A stretch of 44,547 bases of DNA from an uncultured Chthonomonas sp. GTDB lineage: Bacteria > Armatimonadota > Chthonomonadetes > Chthonomonadales > Chthonomonadaceae. The position numbers were made by a program, and so were the translations under genes. Below are positions 7,753 through 15,872 of the stretch, piece after piece. The DNA lies in NCBI GenBank assembly GCA_903859705.1, contig CAIONQ010000147.1:1-44547 (forward strand), read 5' to 3'. Below the pieces are notes generated by a model. The model had not been told where the DNA came from, made no database searches, and saw only the letters and a list, made by a program, of their open reading frames with translations. Position 1 is the stretch's first letter, and every line of letters starts with the position of its first letter.

Positions 7753-8826
7753 GTGAAACAAGCCATCAAAAAACTGTTGCGCGGTGCCCTATATGCTGGC
7801 CTGGCGTGCCTGGCACTTGCTGGCTGTGATGATAGAGAAACCGTAAATATACCCACATCCAAAGGCACCGGCCCGGTAAAACCAACAAAGGTGGCAAACG
7901 TAGATGATGCCACCCCCATGCTGGCCGTGGATTACCTTACCGTGCAGGGTGGTAACTGTATTGTTATCACCACGCCATCCGGTAAACACATGCTAATTGA
8001 TGCTGGCCCGCAAGGTACCGAGCAATCCATCATTGCCCGCCTGCAAGAAATTGGCGTGCAAAAGCTGAATTGGGTAATTGTAAGTACCCCGGATAGTGAG
8101 CATATTGGCAGCCTCGAAAAGCTTGCTGCAGGTATGCCATTTGGAGAAGTGTATTCGGCGGGATATGTCACCCCTATACTGGATAGGGTAATGAAGGCGG
8201 CACACAAAACTGGGCCATCATCGGTATTGAGGGCTGGCAGTTCCTTCAAGTTGGATGAGGGTATTACCCTGGAAACCCTTGCGCCCGGCGAAGAAGATAA
8301 GATGCCATCGCAAGCAAGCAGCGAATGGCTTGGCAACCACGCACTGGTTTTCCGAATACGTTACAATAAAGCCTCCCTGCTATTCACTGGCACCATTGGC
8401 CGAGAGGAACGGCAGTGGATGCGCGCCCAGGCTACCGATATGCATGCCAACGTAGTAAGCGGGTTGCGCCATGGCGATAAAACGGTTGCAGATGTGGATT
8501 TTGTGCACGAAATAACGCCGCAAATAGGCGTATACATGTGCGATATCAAGAACGCAAACGGATATCCACATCGCGATGCACTGGATGCCATGACCACCAC
8601 CATGACAAAGCTGTACCGTACCGATGTGCAGCACGGCATCAATTTAAAAGTAGATGCAGAGGGTAGGTTTTACGTTCTGGCATCTCGCCCGGCCACAGAT
8701 CATGAACTGGCTCTGGCTGGTAACGATATAAAAAGAGATCTGGAAGATCCAAAGCCCGTAAAACTCAAAAACATAACCAGTGATCCCGATCCGCTTGGCG
8801 CCCAGAACGAAGATACTGGCCGGTGA
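7753..8826 (+). CDS. Lipoprotein with ComEC-like metallo-beta-lactamase-fold domain, metal site degenerate
   Basis: GTG at 7753 with GGAGAG at 7742-7747; 357 aa. A lipoprotein signal (basic start, hydrophobic core, LALAGC lipobox at about residue 24) is followed by a linker and then, from about residue 55, an MBL-type domain like the C-terminal part of ComEC/Rec2: AVDYLTVQGGNCIVITTPSGKHMLIDAG, then a strand ending VSTPDSEHIGS. In active members this last motif reads roughly SHPDxDHxGG; here the first His is Thr and the Asp is Glu. The later HHG motif is reduced to RHG. The protein is therefore probably a non-catalytic or altered MBL anchored in an envelope membrane. It lies 47 bases after hisI on the same strand and may be read through from it; no functional link is evident. 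Confidence 0.75.
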   Translation: MKQAIKKLLRGALYAGLACLALAGCDDRETVNIPTSKGTGPVKPTKVANVDDATPMLAVDYLTVQGGNCIVITTPSGKHMLIDAGPQGTEQSIIARLQEIGVQKLNWVIVSTPDSEHIGSLEKLAAGMPFGEVYSAGYVTPILDRVMKAAHKTGPSSVLRAGSSFKLDEGITLETLAPGEEDKMPSQASSEWLGNHALVFRIRYNKASLLFTGTIGREERQWMRAQATDMHANVVSGLRHGDKTVADVDFVHEITPQIGVYMCDIKNANGYPHRDALDAMTTTMTKLYRTDVQHGINLKVDAEGRFYVLASRPATDHELALAGNDIKRDLEDPKPVKLKNITSDPDPLGAQNEDTGR

Positions 8827-9435
8827 CGGAGAGAGCAAGCACGCGGGGTTGGGTATTGGAGCTTTCCGTCGAGTGGGCAAGTTTCCTTGTTCCTGCGTTG
8901 CCATGTTCCCTTCGCATTTATCCGGCAGGCGGCATAATCTCTCGATATCCGTGGATACTGCTACAATTGCAATCAGGGCAAATAAGTAGAAGCGATAGAG
9001 AAATAAAATTCAGACATGTAATGGATACTTGCACTCGTTTGGGGGCCGGTTTGCCCTACCTAATCGGGACGCGGTGTGCGGTTACGGGCTTAAAGTGTTT
9101 GTGGATGTAAGATCAAGCCGCAGGCAGCCATCCTCTTTCTGGATATCAAAAGCGTACCCGCCAGGCGCCTCGCCGATTCTGCTGAGCTTGAACAGGCCAC
9201 CATGCGCGTTGCCGCCGGAGAGATGACAAAACAAGAGCTAACCACGTACTTTAGGAAAATCTTATGATGGTTGGTACCGGAATTCGCAGTGCGACTTGCA
9301 GTGTGCACACCGTCCCCCTGATTGTGATTCTAAGCACCAATGTTCGTGCTTCGTTTGCACTTCCAATTGAGGGAGGCCACCTGGTTGTGCCACACCCCCC
9401 CGAACCCTCTCACCGCATGCAACGCGCTTGCTCGC
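8827..9435. other. Gene-poor stretch between the MBL lipoprotein and ruvC
   Basis: No ORF here has a convincing start, Shine-Dalgarno and recognisable product. The most protein-like segment is a stop-to-stop frame on the plus strand at 9094-9267, whose last ~35 codons (LADSAELEQATMRVAAGEM, then KQELTTYFRKIL) look like a real C-terminus with a helical pattern but have no usable start. It may be the remnant of a decayed gene. The rest shows no strong structure to me. Confidence 0.5.
9094..9267 (+). pseudogene. Possible 3' remnant of a decayed gene
   Basis: An open frame of 57 codons bounded by TAA at 9091 and TGA at 9265. The end is amphipathic and helical with charged residues in coding-like spacing, unlike the surrounding frames. 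No start codon with a Shine-Dalgarno exists in a sensible place and no family is recognised. It could also be chance. Confidence 0.25.
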
Positions 9436-9924
9436 TTACCCCGTAATGCTTCTTAAATGTGCGGAATGGGCGTGGCATATTGCGATAGCAAGGGCATCGG
9501 CTGCATCATCTGGCTTGGGGGTTTTATCCAGTGCCAGCAGCTGTTTAACCATGTATTGCACCTGCTTTTTTTCGGCATTTCCGTAGCCAACTACGGCCTG
9601 TTTTACCTCTGCAGGCCGGTACTCCAACCAGGGCAAGTGGCGCTGCGCAGCGGTAAGTAGCACTATGCCCACTGTGCGGCCAACCTGCAGTGCGGTTGTA
9701 ACGTTATTGCTAAAAAACAGCTGCTCTGTAACAAGCACTTCGGGCGCATACTGGTCTATCAACGTGTTCAGTTCGTTATATATCTGCTCCAGCCTCTGTG
9801 GCATCGGCGTATTTTTATCTGTAAGTATGGCCCCACACGCAACAAACTTAACGGCACTTCCCCGCTTATCAATAACGCCATAGCCTGTGGTTGCCGTGCC
9901 CGGATCTATCCCAAGAATTATCAA
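9436..9924 (-). CDS. ruvC: Holliday junction endonuclease RuvC
   Basis: Start taken as TTG at 9924 because GGGAG lies eight bases upstream on the minus strand and the product then begins MIILGIDPGTATTGYG, as the family does; the longer frame to 9963 is not supported. 162 aa, standard length. The four catalytic acids are at D7, E67, D140 and D143 (IDPG, VTEQLFF, PDDAADALAIAICH). RuvC works with RuvAB to cut Holliday junctions as a dimer in the cytoplasm; ruvA and ruvB are not in this window, so the gene is isolated. Confidence 0.95.
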   Translation of the reverse strand: MIILGIDPGTATTGYGVIDKRGSAVKFVACGAILTDKNTPMPQRLEQIYNELNTLIDQYAPEVLVTEQLFFSNNVTTALQVGRTVGIVLLTAAQRHLPWLEYRPAEVKQAVVGYGNAEKKQVQYMVKQLLALDKTPKPDDAADALAIAICHAHSAHLRSITG

Positions 9925-10208
9925 TACATCATCTCCCGTTGCTGCCCTGCAGCATGCCACCAATTGCGCTCAGCGGTATTGTACCGCGTACCGCCTGCAT
10001 TATTGGGCGTTAATGTGCAGGGCGGTGCGCCCGGCAATTGCACGGGAGTATGCTGATTATGGTAGCGGTCTATTCGTACAATGCATAGCGGCGTTGTGGT
10101 TGCGCATGCCCCATATCGCCGATGCAAAGTGGATACAAGCGGCTAATCTAAATGCTGTGTGTATCAAATTCGATTTGTTTCCGGAATACTGGAAGGGTTC
10201 ATCTGTAA

Positions 10209-13200
10209 ATGCAGTGGCTTGCTCAAGTCTGCGTGCGAAGGCCGGTTCTGGCTACCGTAATCGTACTTTCTCTTGTGGTCATCGGGTACTTTGGGTACAC
10301 AAAGCTCGGGGTAGATCTTTTTCCAAAAGTAGACTTTCCCGTTGTAACCATCACCCTTCAGGAAGATGGGGCCTCGCCGGAAGAGATTGAAACCGATGTT
10401 GTTGATAAGGTTGAAGAGGCAGTAAACACAATTGCTGGTATCGATCAGCTTAACTCCACATCATACGAGGGTTTTGGCGTAATCGCAGTTACCTTTGTTC
10501 TGGAAAAAGACATTGATGTGGCTGTGCAGGAAGTGCGCGATAAGGTTAGCGGCGTGCTTTCCCAACTGCCCACCGATATGCGCGCACCTGTTGTGGATAA
10601 GATCGATCCGGATTCCGCTCCCATCCTTCAAATTGCCCTTTCAAGCCCGGGTAATATCCGAGATACCACAGAGTATGCCGATAAGGTACTGCGCAGGCAG
10701 CTTGAGAACATCACCGGTGTTGGACAGGTTACCGTTGTTGGAGGCCGCAAACGGCAGATTAACATTGATTTGGACCCGGTAAAGATGCAGGCCTACGGCA
10801 TAACGGCCGTAGAAGTTCAAAACTCGCTGCGCACCCAGAATATTCAGGTGCCCGGCGGTAATGTGGATCAAAATAGCCGCAAACTTACCCTTCGTACTCA
10901 GGGCCGCGTGCTCACATCTGCGGAGTTTGCCGGAATTGTTATCGGCAAGCGGGATGCAACCCCGATACGCATCTCCGATATTGGCGTGGTTGATGATGGC
11001 GTTGAAGAGGCAAAAACCGTTGCCGATCTGGATGGCGTGCCTACGGTTCTACTTTCCATCCGCAAACAATCTGGCCTCAACACGGTTGCCACCGTAGATG
11101 GTGTGCTTTCCCGCCTCGAGATGATTAAGAAAACGCTGCCACACGGATACAATGTGCGGGTAACGCGTGATCAATCGGTGTTTATCCGTGCCTCAACTAG
11201 CGCTGTTAAAGAGCACCTTATTGTTGGTAGTATTCTGGCAGCTCTGGTTGTTTTGATGTTCCTGTGGAATATCCGCACCACCATAATCTCTGCTATTGCC
11301 ATTCCGGCATCCATCGTAAGCACGTTTGCGCTGATGTACTTTATGAACTTCACGCTAAACAGCCTTACCCTGTTGGCGCTTACCCTTTCGGTTGGTATCG
11401 TTATCGACGATGCCATCGTTGTTCTTGAAAACGTTTACCGGTTTATAGAAGAGAAGGGCATGCGGCCGATTGAAGCCGCAATAGAGGGCACCAAAGAGAT
11501 TGGTATGGCCGTTATGGCCACCACCTTCTCGCTGATTGCCGTATTCCTGCCCGTTGCGTTCATGCAGGGTATTGTTGGCCGATTCATGAATTCGTTCGGC
11601 CTTACAATGGCCTTCGCAATCTTCATCTCGCTCATTATCTCCTTCACGCTTACTCCTATGATGGCCTCGCGCTGGATTAAGCCGAAGAAGCTTGAGGTAG
11701 AGAGCCTGCCTGCGGAAGATGGTATCGAATCTGATAGCCGCCCGGTTGGCTTGAATGAGCAGGCCGAAGACGATAGCATTCATGGGCACCACGCTGCAGA
11801 TCACCATGCGGGCTCTAAAGACAGCGGGCTGTTTGCACCCATCGACCGCGCTTATACGTGGCTGCTGAAGTGGAGTATGAAGCACAGATGGGTCATTGTG
11901 CTGCTCTGTTTCATTGCGCTTGGCAGCACAATGCCAATTGGCGCAAAGGTCGGCAAGAACTTCCTGCCAGAAGACGATCAGTCTCAGTTCCAGATAATCG
12001 TGCGAGCGCCCGAAGGCGATAGCCTTGCTTCCACCAAGCTGCAGGCAGACCGCATTGCATCCGAAGTGCGTGGCTTGCCTGCCATTGAGTACACCGTTGT
12101 AACCATTGGTGATAACACCCAGCAAACCGAGAACCTGGCAACTATCTTCGTGAAGATGAAGGATGTTGAGCAGCGAATCAACGGGTATAGTCAACAAGAT
12201 TTGATGCAGCTGGCACGTAAGCAGGTGTTGCCGAAGTATGGCAGATTGCGCACCAACGTTGCCCCGGTTTCTGCCATCTCTACGGGCGCTACGCCTGCAG
12301 ATGTTACGTACTTCATCTCTGGCCCAGATCTTAAAGAGCTGAGCAAATACTCGCAGGCCATCCTGAAAGAGCTCAGCAAGGTACCGGGTGTGGTAGATGC
12401 AGACTCCTCGCTGATTGTTGGCAAGCCTGAGATGGATATGAAGATTGATCGCGACCGCGCGGCAGATCTTGGGGTGGATGTTGCCAGCATCGCCAACACC
12501 GCACAGCTGATGGTTGGTGGCCTGAAGGTAACCGATTACTACGAAAACGGCGAGCAGTATGAGGTGCACCTGCGTGCTCCGCTTGCTGCACGTAATGACT
12601 GGAATGTTATACGGCAGATGAACGTGCCCAGCACAACGCCTGGGGCGCTGGTGAAGCTGGAAGACGTAACCCAGATGACGCATGGTGAAGGGCCTTCGCA
12701 GATTACGCGTCAGGATAGAAGACGAAACGTACTCATCACCTGTAACGTGCTGCCAACCGCCTCTCAGCAGTCAATTTCAGCATCGCTGGAACAGATTATT
12801 CAAAACCAGCACCTATCCGTAGCTTACAGATATGGCCCGGCAGGTACCTCCCGTGAGATGGTGAAGGCGTTTATGGCCTTTATAACGGCCTTTATTCTCG
12901 CCATCATCTTCATGTACCTTATCCTTGCTGCTCAGTTCGAATCGTGGGTTCACCCTATCACCATTCTTATTGCGCTGCCACTAACGGTGCCGTTTGCTCT
13001 GCTTTCCATTCTGATATTTCACCAGACCCTCAACATCTTTACGGTGCTCGGAATTCTGGTACTATTCGGAGTTGTAAAGAAAAACGGCATTCTGCAGGTG
13101 GATCATACCAACCAGCTGCGTGCCCGTGGCATGAACAGATACGATGCAATTATTCAGGCCAACCGCGATAGATTGCGGCCCATCCTGATGACCACCATCG

Positions 13201-13409
13201 CATTTGTTGCCGGTATGATTCCGCTGGTAATCTCCAAAGGTACTGGGGCAGCCACCAACCGCGGTATCGGCTTTACCGTGCTTGGAGGCCAGAGCCTATC
13301 GCTGCTGCTAACGTTGCTGGCAACGCCAGTGTTCTACTCCTTGTTTGATGACCTGGTGGTTATCAGAGACAAAGTGAAGAATAAGATAGCCGGCATGTTT
13401 GCACGGTGA
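10209..13409 (+). CDS. RND-family efflux transporter (AcrB/MdtC-like), 1066 aa
   Basis: ATG 10209 opens MQWLAQVCVRRPVLATVIV, the typical RND start with TM1. The fold is a duplicated 6-TM unit with two large periplasmic loops. The TM4 motif VGIVIDDAIVVLENVYR carries the proton-relay pair D400-D401, and VVKKNGI in TM10 supplies the partner Lys (K958). Full-length, so a proton-driven trimeric pump is expected. Unusually, the cytoplasmic linker after TM6 (around residues 515-545) is acidic and has a His cluster (HGHHAADHH). Neither a membrane-fusion protein nor an outer-membrane TolC partner is adjacent. Only a weak GGAAGGG, about 11 bases upstream, serves as Shine-Dalgarno. Substrate cannot be told from the sequence. 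Confidence 0.93.
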   Translation: MQWLAQVCVRRPVLATVIVLSLVVIGYFGYTKLGVDLFPKVDFPVVTITLQEDGASPEEIETDVVDKVEEAVNTIAGIDQLNSTSYEGFGVIAVTFVLEKDIDVAVQEVRDKVSGVLSQLPTDMRAPVVDKIDPDSAPILQIALSSPGNIRDTTEYADKVLRRQLENITGVGQVTVVGGRKRQINIDLDPVKMQAYGITAVEVQNSLRTQNIQVPGGNVDQNSRKLTLRTQGRVLTSAEFAGIVIGKRDATPIRISDIGVVDDGVEEAKTVADLDGVPTVLLSIRKQSGLNTVATVDGVLSRLEMIKKTLPHGYNVRVTRDQSVFIRASTSAVKEHLIVGSILAALVVLMFLWNIRTTIISAIAIPASIVSTFALMYFMNFTLNSLTLLALTLSVGIVIDDAIVVLENVYRFIEEKGMRPIEAAIEGTKEIGMAVMATTFSLIAVFLPVAFMQGIVGRFMNSFGLTMAFAIFISLIISFTLTPMMASRWIKPKKLEVESLPAEDGIESDSRPVGLNEQAEDDSIHGHHAADHHAGSKDSGLFAPIDRAYTWLLKWSMKHRWVIVLLCFIALGSTMPIGAKVGKNFLPEDDQSQFQIIVRAPEGDSLASTKLQADRIASEVRGLPAIEYTVVTIGDNTQQTENLATIFVKMKDVEQRINGYSQQDLMQLARKQVLPKYGRLRTNVAPVSAISTGATPADVTYFISGPDLKELSKYSQAILKELSKVPGVVDADSSLIVGKPEMDMKIDRDRAADLGVDVASIANTAQLMVGGLKVTDYYENGEQYEVHLRAPLAARNDWNVIRQMNVPSTTPGALVKLEDVTQMTHGEGPSQITRQDRRRNVLITCNVLPTASQQSISASLEQIIQNQHLSVAYRYGPAGTSREMVKAFMAFITAFILAIIFMYLILAAQFESWVHPITILIALPLTVPFALLSILIFHQTLNIFTVLGILVLFGVVKKNGILQVDHTNQLRARGMNRYDAIIQANRDRLRPILMTTIAFVAGMIPLVISKGTGAATNRGIGFTVLGGQSLSLLLTLLATPVFYSLFDDLVVIRDKVKNKIAGMFAR

Positions 13410-13423
13410 AGGGGAGCATAGAG

Positions 13424-14326
13424 TTGAATGCGCACCGCCTGGTGATACTGAATTCAGATGACTTTGGATTTTCATCTGAGGTAAACCGGGCGGTAGTGCA
13501 TGCGCACACACTGGGAACGTTAACCAGTGCCAGCCTGATGGTGGCAGAACCTGCATGGCAAGAGGCGGTAGCACTTGCGCACAAACATCCGAATCTGGGT
13601 GTGGGCCTGCATGTATGTGTAACCAACGATCGCCCGCTGCTTTCAGCCAGCGAGATTCCAGATTTAGTAACTGCAACGGGCACATTTGGCGCAGATCCAT
13701 TTACGGTGGGTCTGCGCTATGCTTTTTCCGGCAAGTGCTCCGCTCAGTTGCTTAAAGAGATGGAAGCTCAGTTTGCACGCTTTGCAAGTACCGGGCTACC
13801 ATGGTCGCATGCGGATGGCCATCAGCATTTCCATCTTCACCCAACGGTTTGGAATCACTTCCTGAATCTGTGTGATGCCAATAATGTACGGCGTGTGCGG
13901 CTTCCTCATGAGAGTTTGATAGCCCATTTGCGTGGTGGTGGAGATAGATCAGGCATCAATGCAATGGCGCTGCTTGCCTTCCGGGCTCTGAGGCGCAGAG
14001 CTCTGCGGCAAATGCACAGCAGGGCACAACACAACTCGTTGCCGTACTTCTGGTGTGGGCAGGTATATGGTCTGCTGCAAACCGGCAATATGAACCTGCA
14101 ATACCTGCAGAATCTTCTTCCACGCATTCCAGCGGGTGTAAGTGAAATCTACTTTCATCCTGCGGCACCCCATGCAAAGCGCCTTGCTTGCTCAGAGACG
14201 AATCCATCTGAGGCTAAAGATGTGGAGGCGGCTGCCCTGTATGATCCCGCGTTTAGTGCAGAGCTGGAGAGGCAGGGCATACGCCCGGTAACGTATGCAG
14301 AGGCGCAGCAACTGGCTGTCCAATAG
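13424..14326 (+). CDS. ChbG/HpnK-family (YdjC-like) carbohydrate deacetylase
   Basis: The TTG at 13424 follows GGGGAG (13411-13416) by seven bases and gives 300 aa starting MNAHRLVILNSDDFGF; a GTG at 13406 overlapping the RND stop by four bases is the alternative. Family signatures: the NSDDFG Asp-Asp pair, LTSASLMV, GVGLHVC, and HADGHQHFHLHP carrying the catalytic/metal His residues, then YFHPAAPH near the end. YdjC enzymes remove acetyl groups from N-acetylated sugars; the HpnK branch is associated with hopanoid gene clusters. The tight link to the RND gene indicates one transcript. No hopanoid genes are in the window, so the substrate (chito-oligosaccharide, lipid-linked sugar or other) is open. 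Confidence 0.88.
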   Translation: MNAHRLVILNSDDFGFSSEVNRAVVHAHTLGTLTSASLMVAEPAWQEAVALAHKHPNLGVGLHVCVTNDRPLLSASEIPDLVTATGTFGADPFTVGLRYAFSGKCSAQLLKEMEAQFARFASTGLPWSHADGHQHFHLHPTVWNHFLNLCDANNVRRVRLPHESLIAHLRGGGDRSGINAMALLAFRALRRRALRQMHSRAQHNSLPYFWCGQVYGLLQTGNMNLQYLQNLLPRIPAGVSEIYFHPAAPHAKRLACSETNPSEAKDVEAAALYDPAFSAELERQGIRPVTYAEAQQLAVQ

Positions 14327-14364
14327 TTCACACAAGAATCTCAGCCGCAGTGTTACTACACGGT

Positions 14365-14388
14365 GAACATCCAGGGCATCGATGCGTC
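14365..14388 (+). promoter_or_regulatory. ECF-type promoter candidate upstream of the sigma gene
   Basis: GAAC (14365-14368), exactly 16 bases, CGTC (14385-14388). This matches the GAAC-N16/17-CGTC form used by many ECF sigma factors and would allow autoregulation of the operon. The motif is short, so chance is possible. Confidence 0.4.
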
Positions 14389-14484
14389 AAAGCATATACG
14401 GTAACCAGTGAATACTGTTATTACCGATCCTCCAATCACCAGTTGGTGGCAGGCCAATGCGCCGTTTACGCTGTGGAGTTGGAT

Positions 14485-15090
14485 ATGATAGCTGTGGGGA
14501 ACATCATGCACGCTGATACTGCGCTGGTGCTGAGGGCACAGGCTAACGACAGAGCAGCGTTTAATGAAATAGTTCTGCGCTATAAGGCGAAGGTGTACAA
14601 CTACATCTTCCGAATGGTGCATAGCGCCCTCGATGCAGAGGATCTTACGCAGGAAACCTTTGTTCGGGCCTACCTCAGCATCCGTTCTTTCCAGAGCAGA
14701 TCCAGCCTAAATACCTGGTTGTTCCGTATCGCAACCAATCTCTGCATAGATTTCAGCCGAAAAAACCGCCGGGTTCAGGGGATGACCACTTCGCTTTCTC
14801 AGGAGGGTGAAGAGGATAGTGGAGATGTTGAACGGGAAATACCTGATAGCGCTTACGATCCACAGAGGCTGTTAATGAACACAGAGCTGGGGAACAAGCT
14901 GAACGAGGCGCTTATGGAATTGCCGATTAAACTGCGCACGGTAGTATTGATGTACGACATCGAAGGCCTACCATATGAAGAGATTGCTAACGTGCTCAGC
15001 TGCCCGCTGGGAACTGTAAAATCTCGGCTGTTTAATGCGCGCGGTGTGCTGCGCACCAAGCTTGCGCCATATCTGGAGATCAATAGTTAA
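14485..15090 (+). CDS. ECF (group IV) RNA polymerase sigma factor, RpoE-like
   Basis: ATG 14485 has GGAG six bases ahead; 14506 (GGGGA, MHADTALVLRAQ) is an equally good start seven codons later. About 201 aa. Sigma region 2 spans about 28-100, with DAEDLTQETFVRAYLSIRSF and WLFRIATNLCIDFSRKNRR for core and -10 contacts. Region 4 (about 140-190) has the helix-turn-helix YEEIANVLSCPLGTVKSRLFNAR for the -35. The linker is acidic and serine-rich. It is followed by a zinc-binding anti-sigma gene and an RseB-like gene, the arrangement of the sigmaE/RseA/RseB envelope-stress system, so it is probably held by the anti-sigma until envelope damage. Confidence 0.93.
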   Translation: MIAVGNIMHADTALVLRAQANDRAAFNEIVLRYKAKVYNYIFRMVHSALDAEDLTQETFVRAYLSIRSFQSRSSLNTWLFRIATNLCIDFSRKNRRVQGMTTSLSQEGEEDSGDVEREIPDSAYDPQRLLMNTELGNKLNEALMELPIKLRTVVLMYDIEGLPYEEIANVLSCPLGTVKSRLFNARGVLRTKLAPYLEINS

Positions 15091-15194
15091 CCCTGTGAGA
15101 TCACCTGTTTTTCAAAAGGATGCTCCCATATTGGGCTGCGTTCGAAGTCAGATCCGGACATCAGTACCGGACAATTCTGCAAGAGAGATCACTG

Positions 15195-15761
15195 ATGAAA
15201 TTTGAGCTGAACCCCAACAACCAGGTATGTTCGGAAGTGCAGCGCAGGCTCGGAGAGTACATCGATAACACGCTTTCCGGCCGCGAAGTGTGGGATATTG
15301 AGCGCCACCTTGCAGCTTGCACCGAGTGCAACATGGTGCTTGCACAAACTACCCACACAATCACTTTACTGCAGCACGCCCCGCTTCAGGATACGGGTGT
15401 AGATTTTATGGCTAATCTGCACAGCCGCTTGGATACGCTTGGCCCCGTGGGCGGCAGGCGCACCATTAGAGATATGGCTGCAGACTTGTTTATGGCAATA
15501 CAAACACATCTGGTTCTCAAACCTGTGCGTACTCTGGGTATGGGGGTTGCAGCGCTGGGAGCAGCAGCCCTTATGGTAACTGTTCCTGCTGCACTACACA
15601 CCAGGGTTCCTGCACCGCTGGCAGGCGAAGTTATTAGCCAGGAAAACCTGGATCGGCATGTGGCCGTTACCGCCAGCAATCCTTTTGATGATCCTGTGGC
15701 CGCAAAGCTGGAAGCAGAGGCATCTGGCCCGGATATTGGCTCTCGATCCACTACAGAATAG
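15195..15761 (+). CDS. Anti-sigma factor with zinc-binding (ZAS) domain and one TM segment
   Basis: ATG 15195 follows GAGAGA about eight bases upstream; 188 aa. The N-terminal cytoplasmic domain has the ZAS signature H38-x3-C42-x2-C45 within IERHLAACTEC, plus an earlier Cys (C12). A single hydrophobic segment around residues 110-132 would span the inner membrane, followed by a periplasmic tail of about 50 residues. Known ZAS proteins bind and inactivate their cognate ECF sigma factor, encoded 104 bases upstream. The periplasmic tail is short and contains no recognisable domain; it is the likely target of proteolysis or of the RseB-like product downstream. Confidence 0.88.
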   Translation: MKFELNPNNQVCSEVQRRLGEYIDNTLSGREVWDIERHLAACTECNMVLAQTTHTITLLQHAPLQDTGVDFMANLHSRLDTLGPVGGRRTIRDMAADLFMAIQTHLVLKPVRTLGMGVAALGAAALMVTVPAALHTRVPAPLAGEVISQENLDRHVAVTASNPFDDPVAAKLEAEASGPDIGSRSTTE

Positions 15762-15872
15762 GCTTTACACACGGTACAGCATCGGTTCCAATGAAGGAAC
15801 AGTGTGCCGCCATGGCCACAACGAATGGACGCCCCGACCCGGCGGCAGGCTACCTGCGGTACAACGCAGATA

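Noticed and set aside
11355-12683. A 442-codon minus-strand open frame inside the RND gene
   Set aside because: It is complementary to conserved RND sequence and its translation has no recognisable feature.
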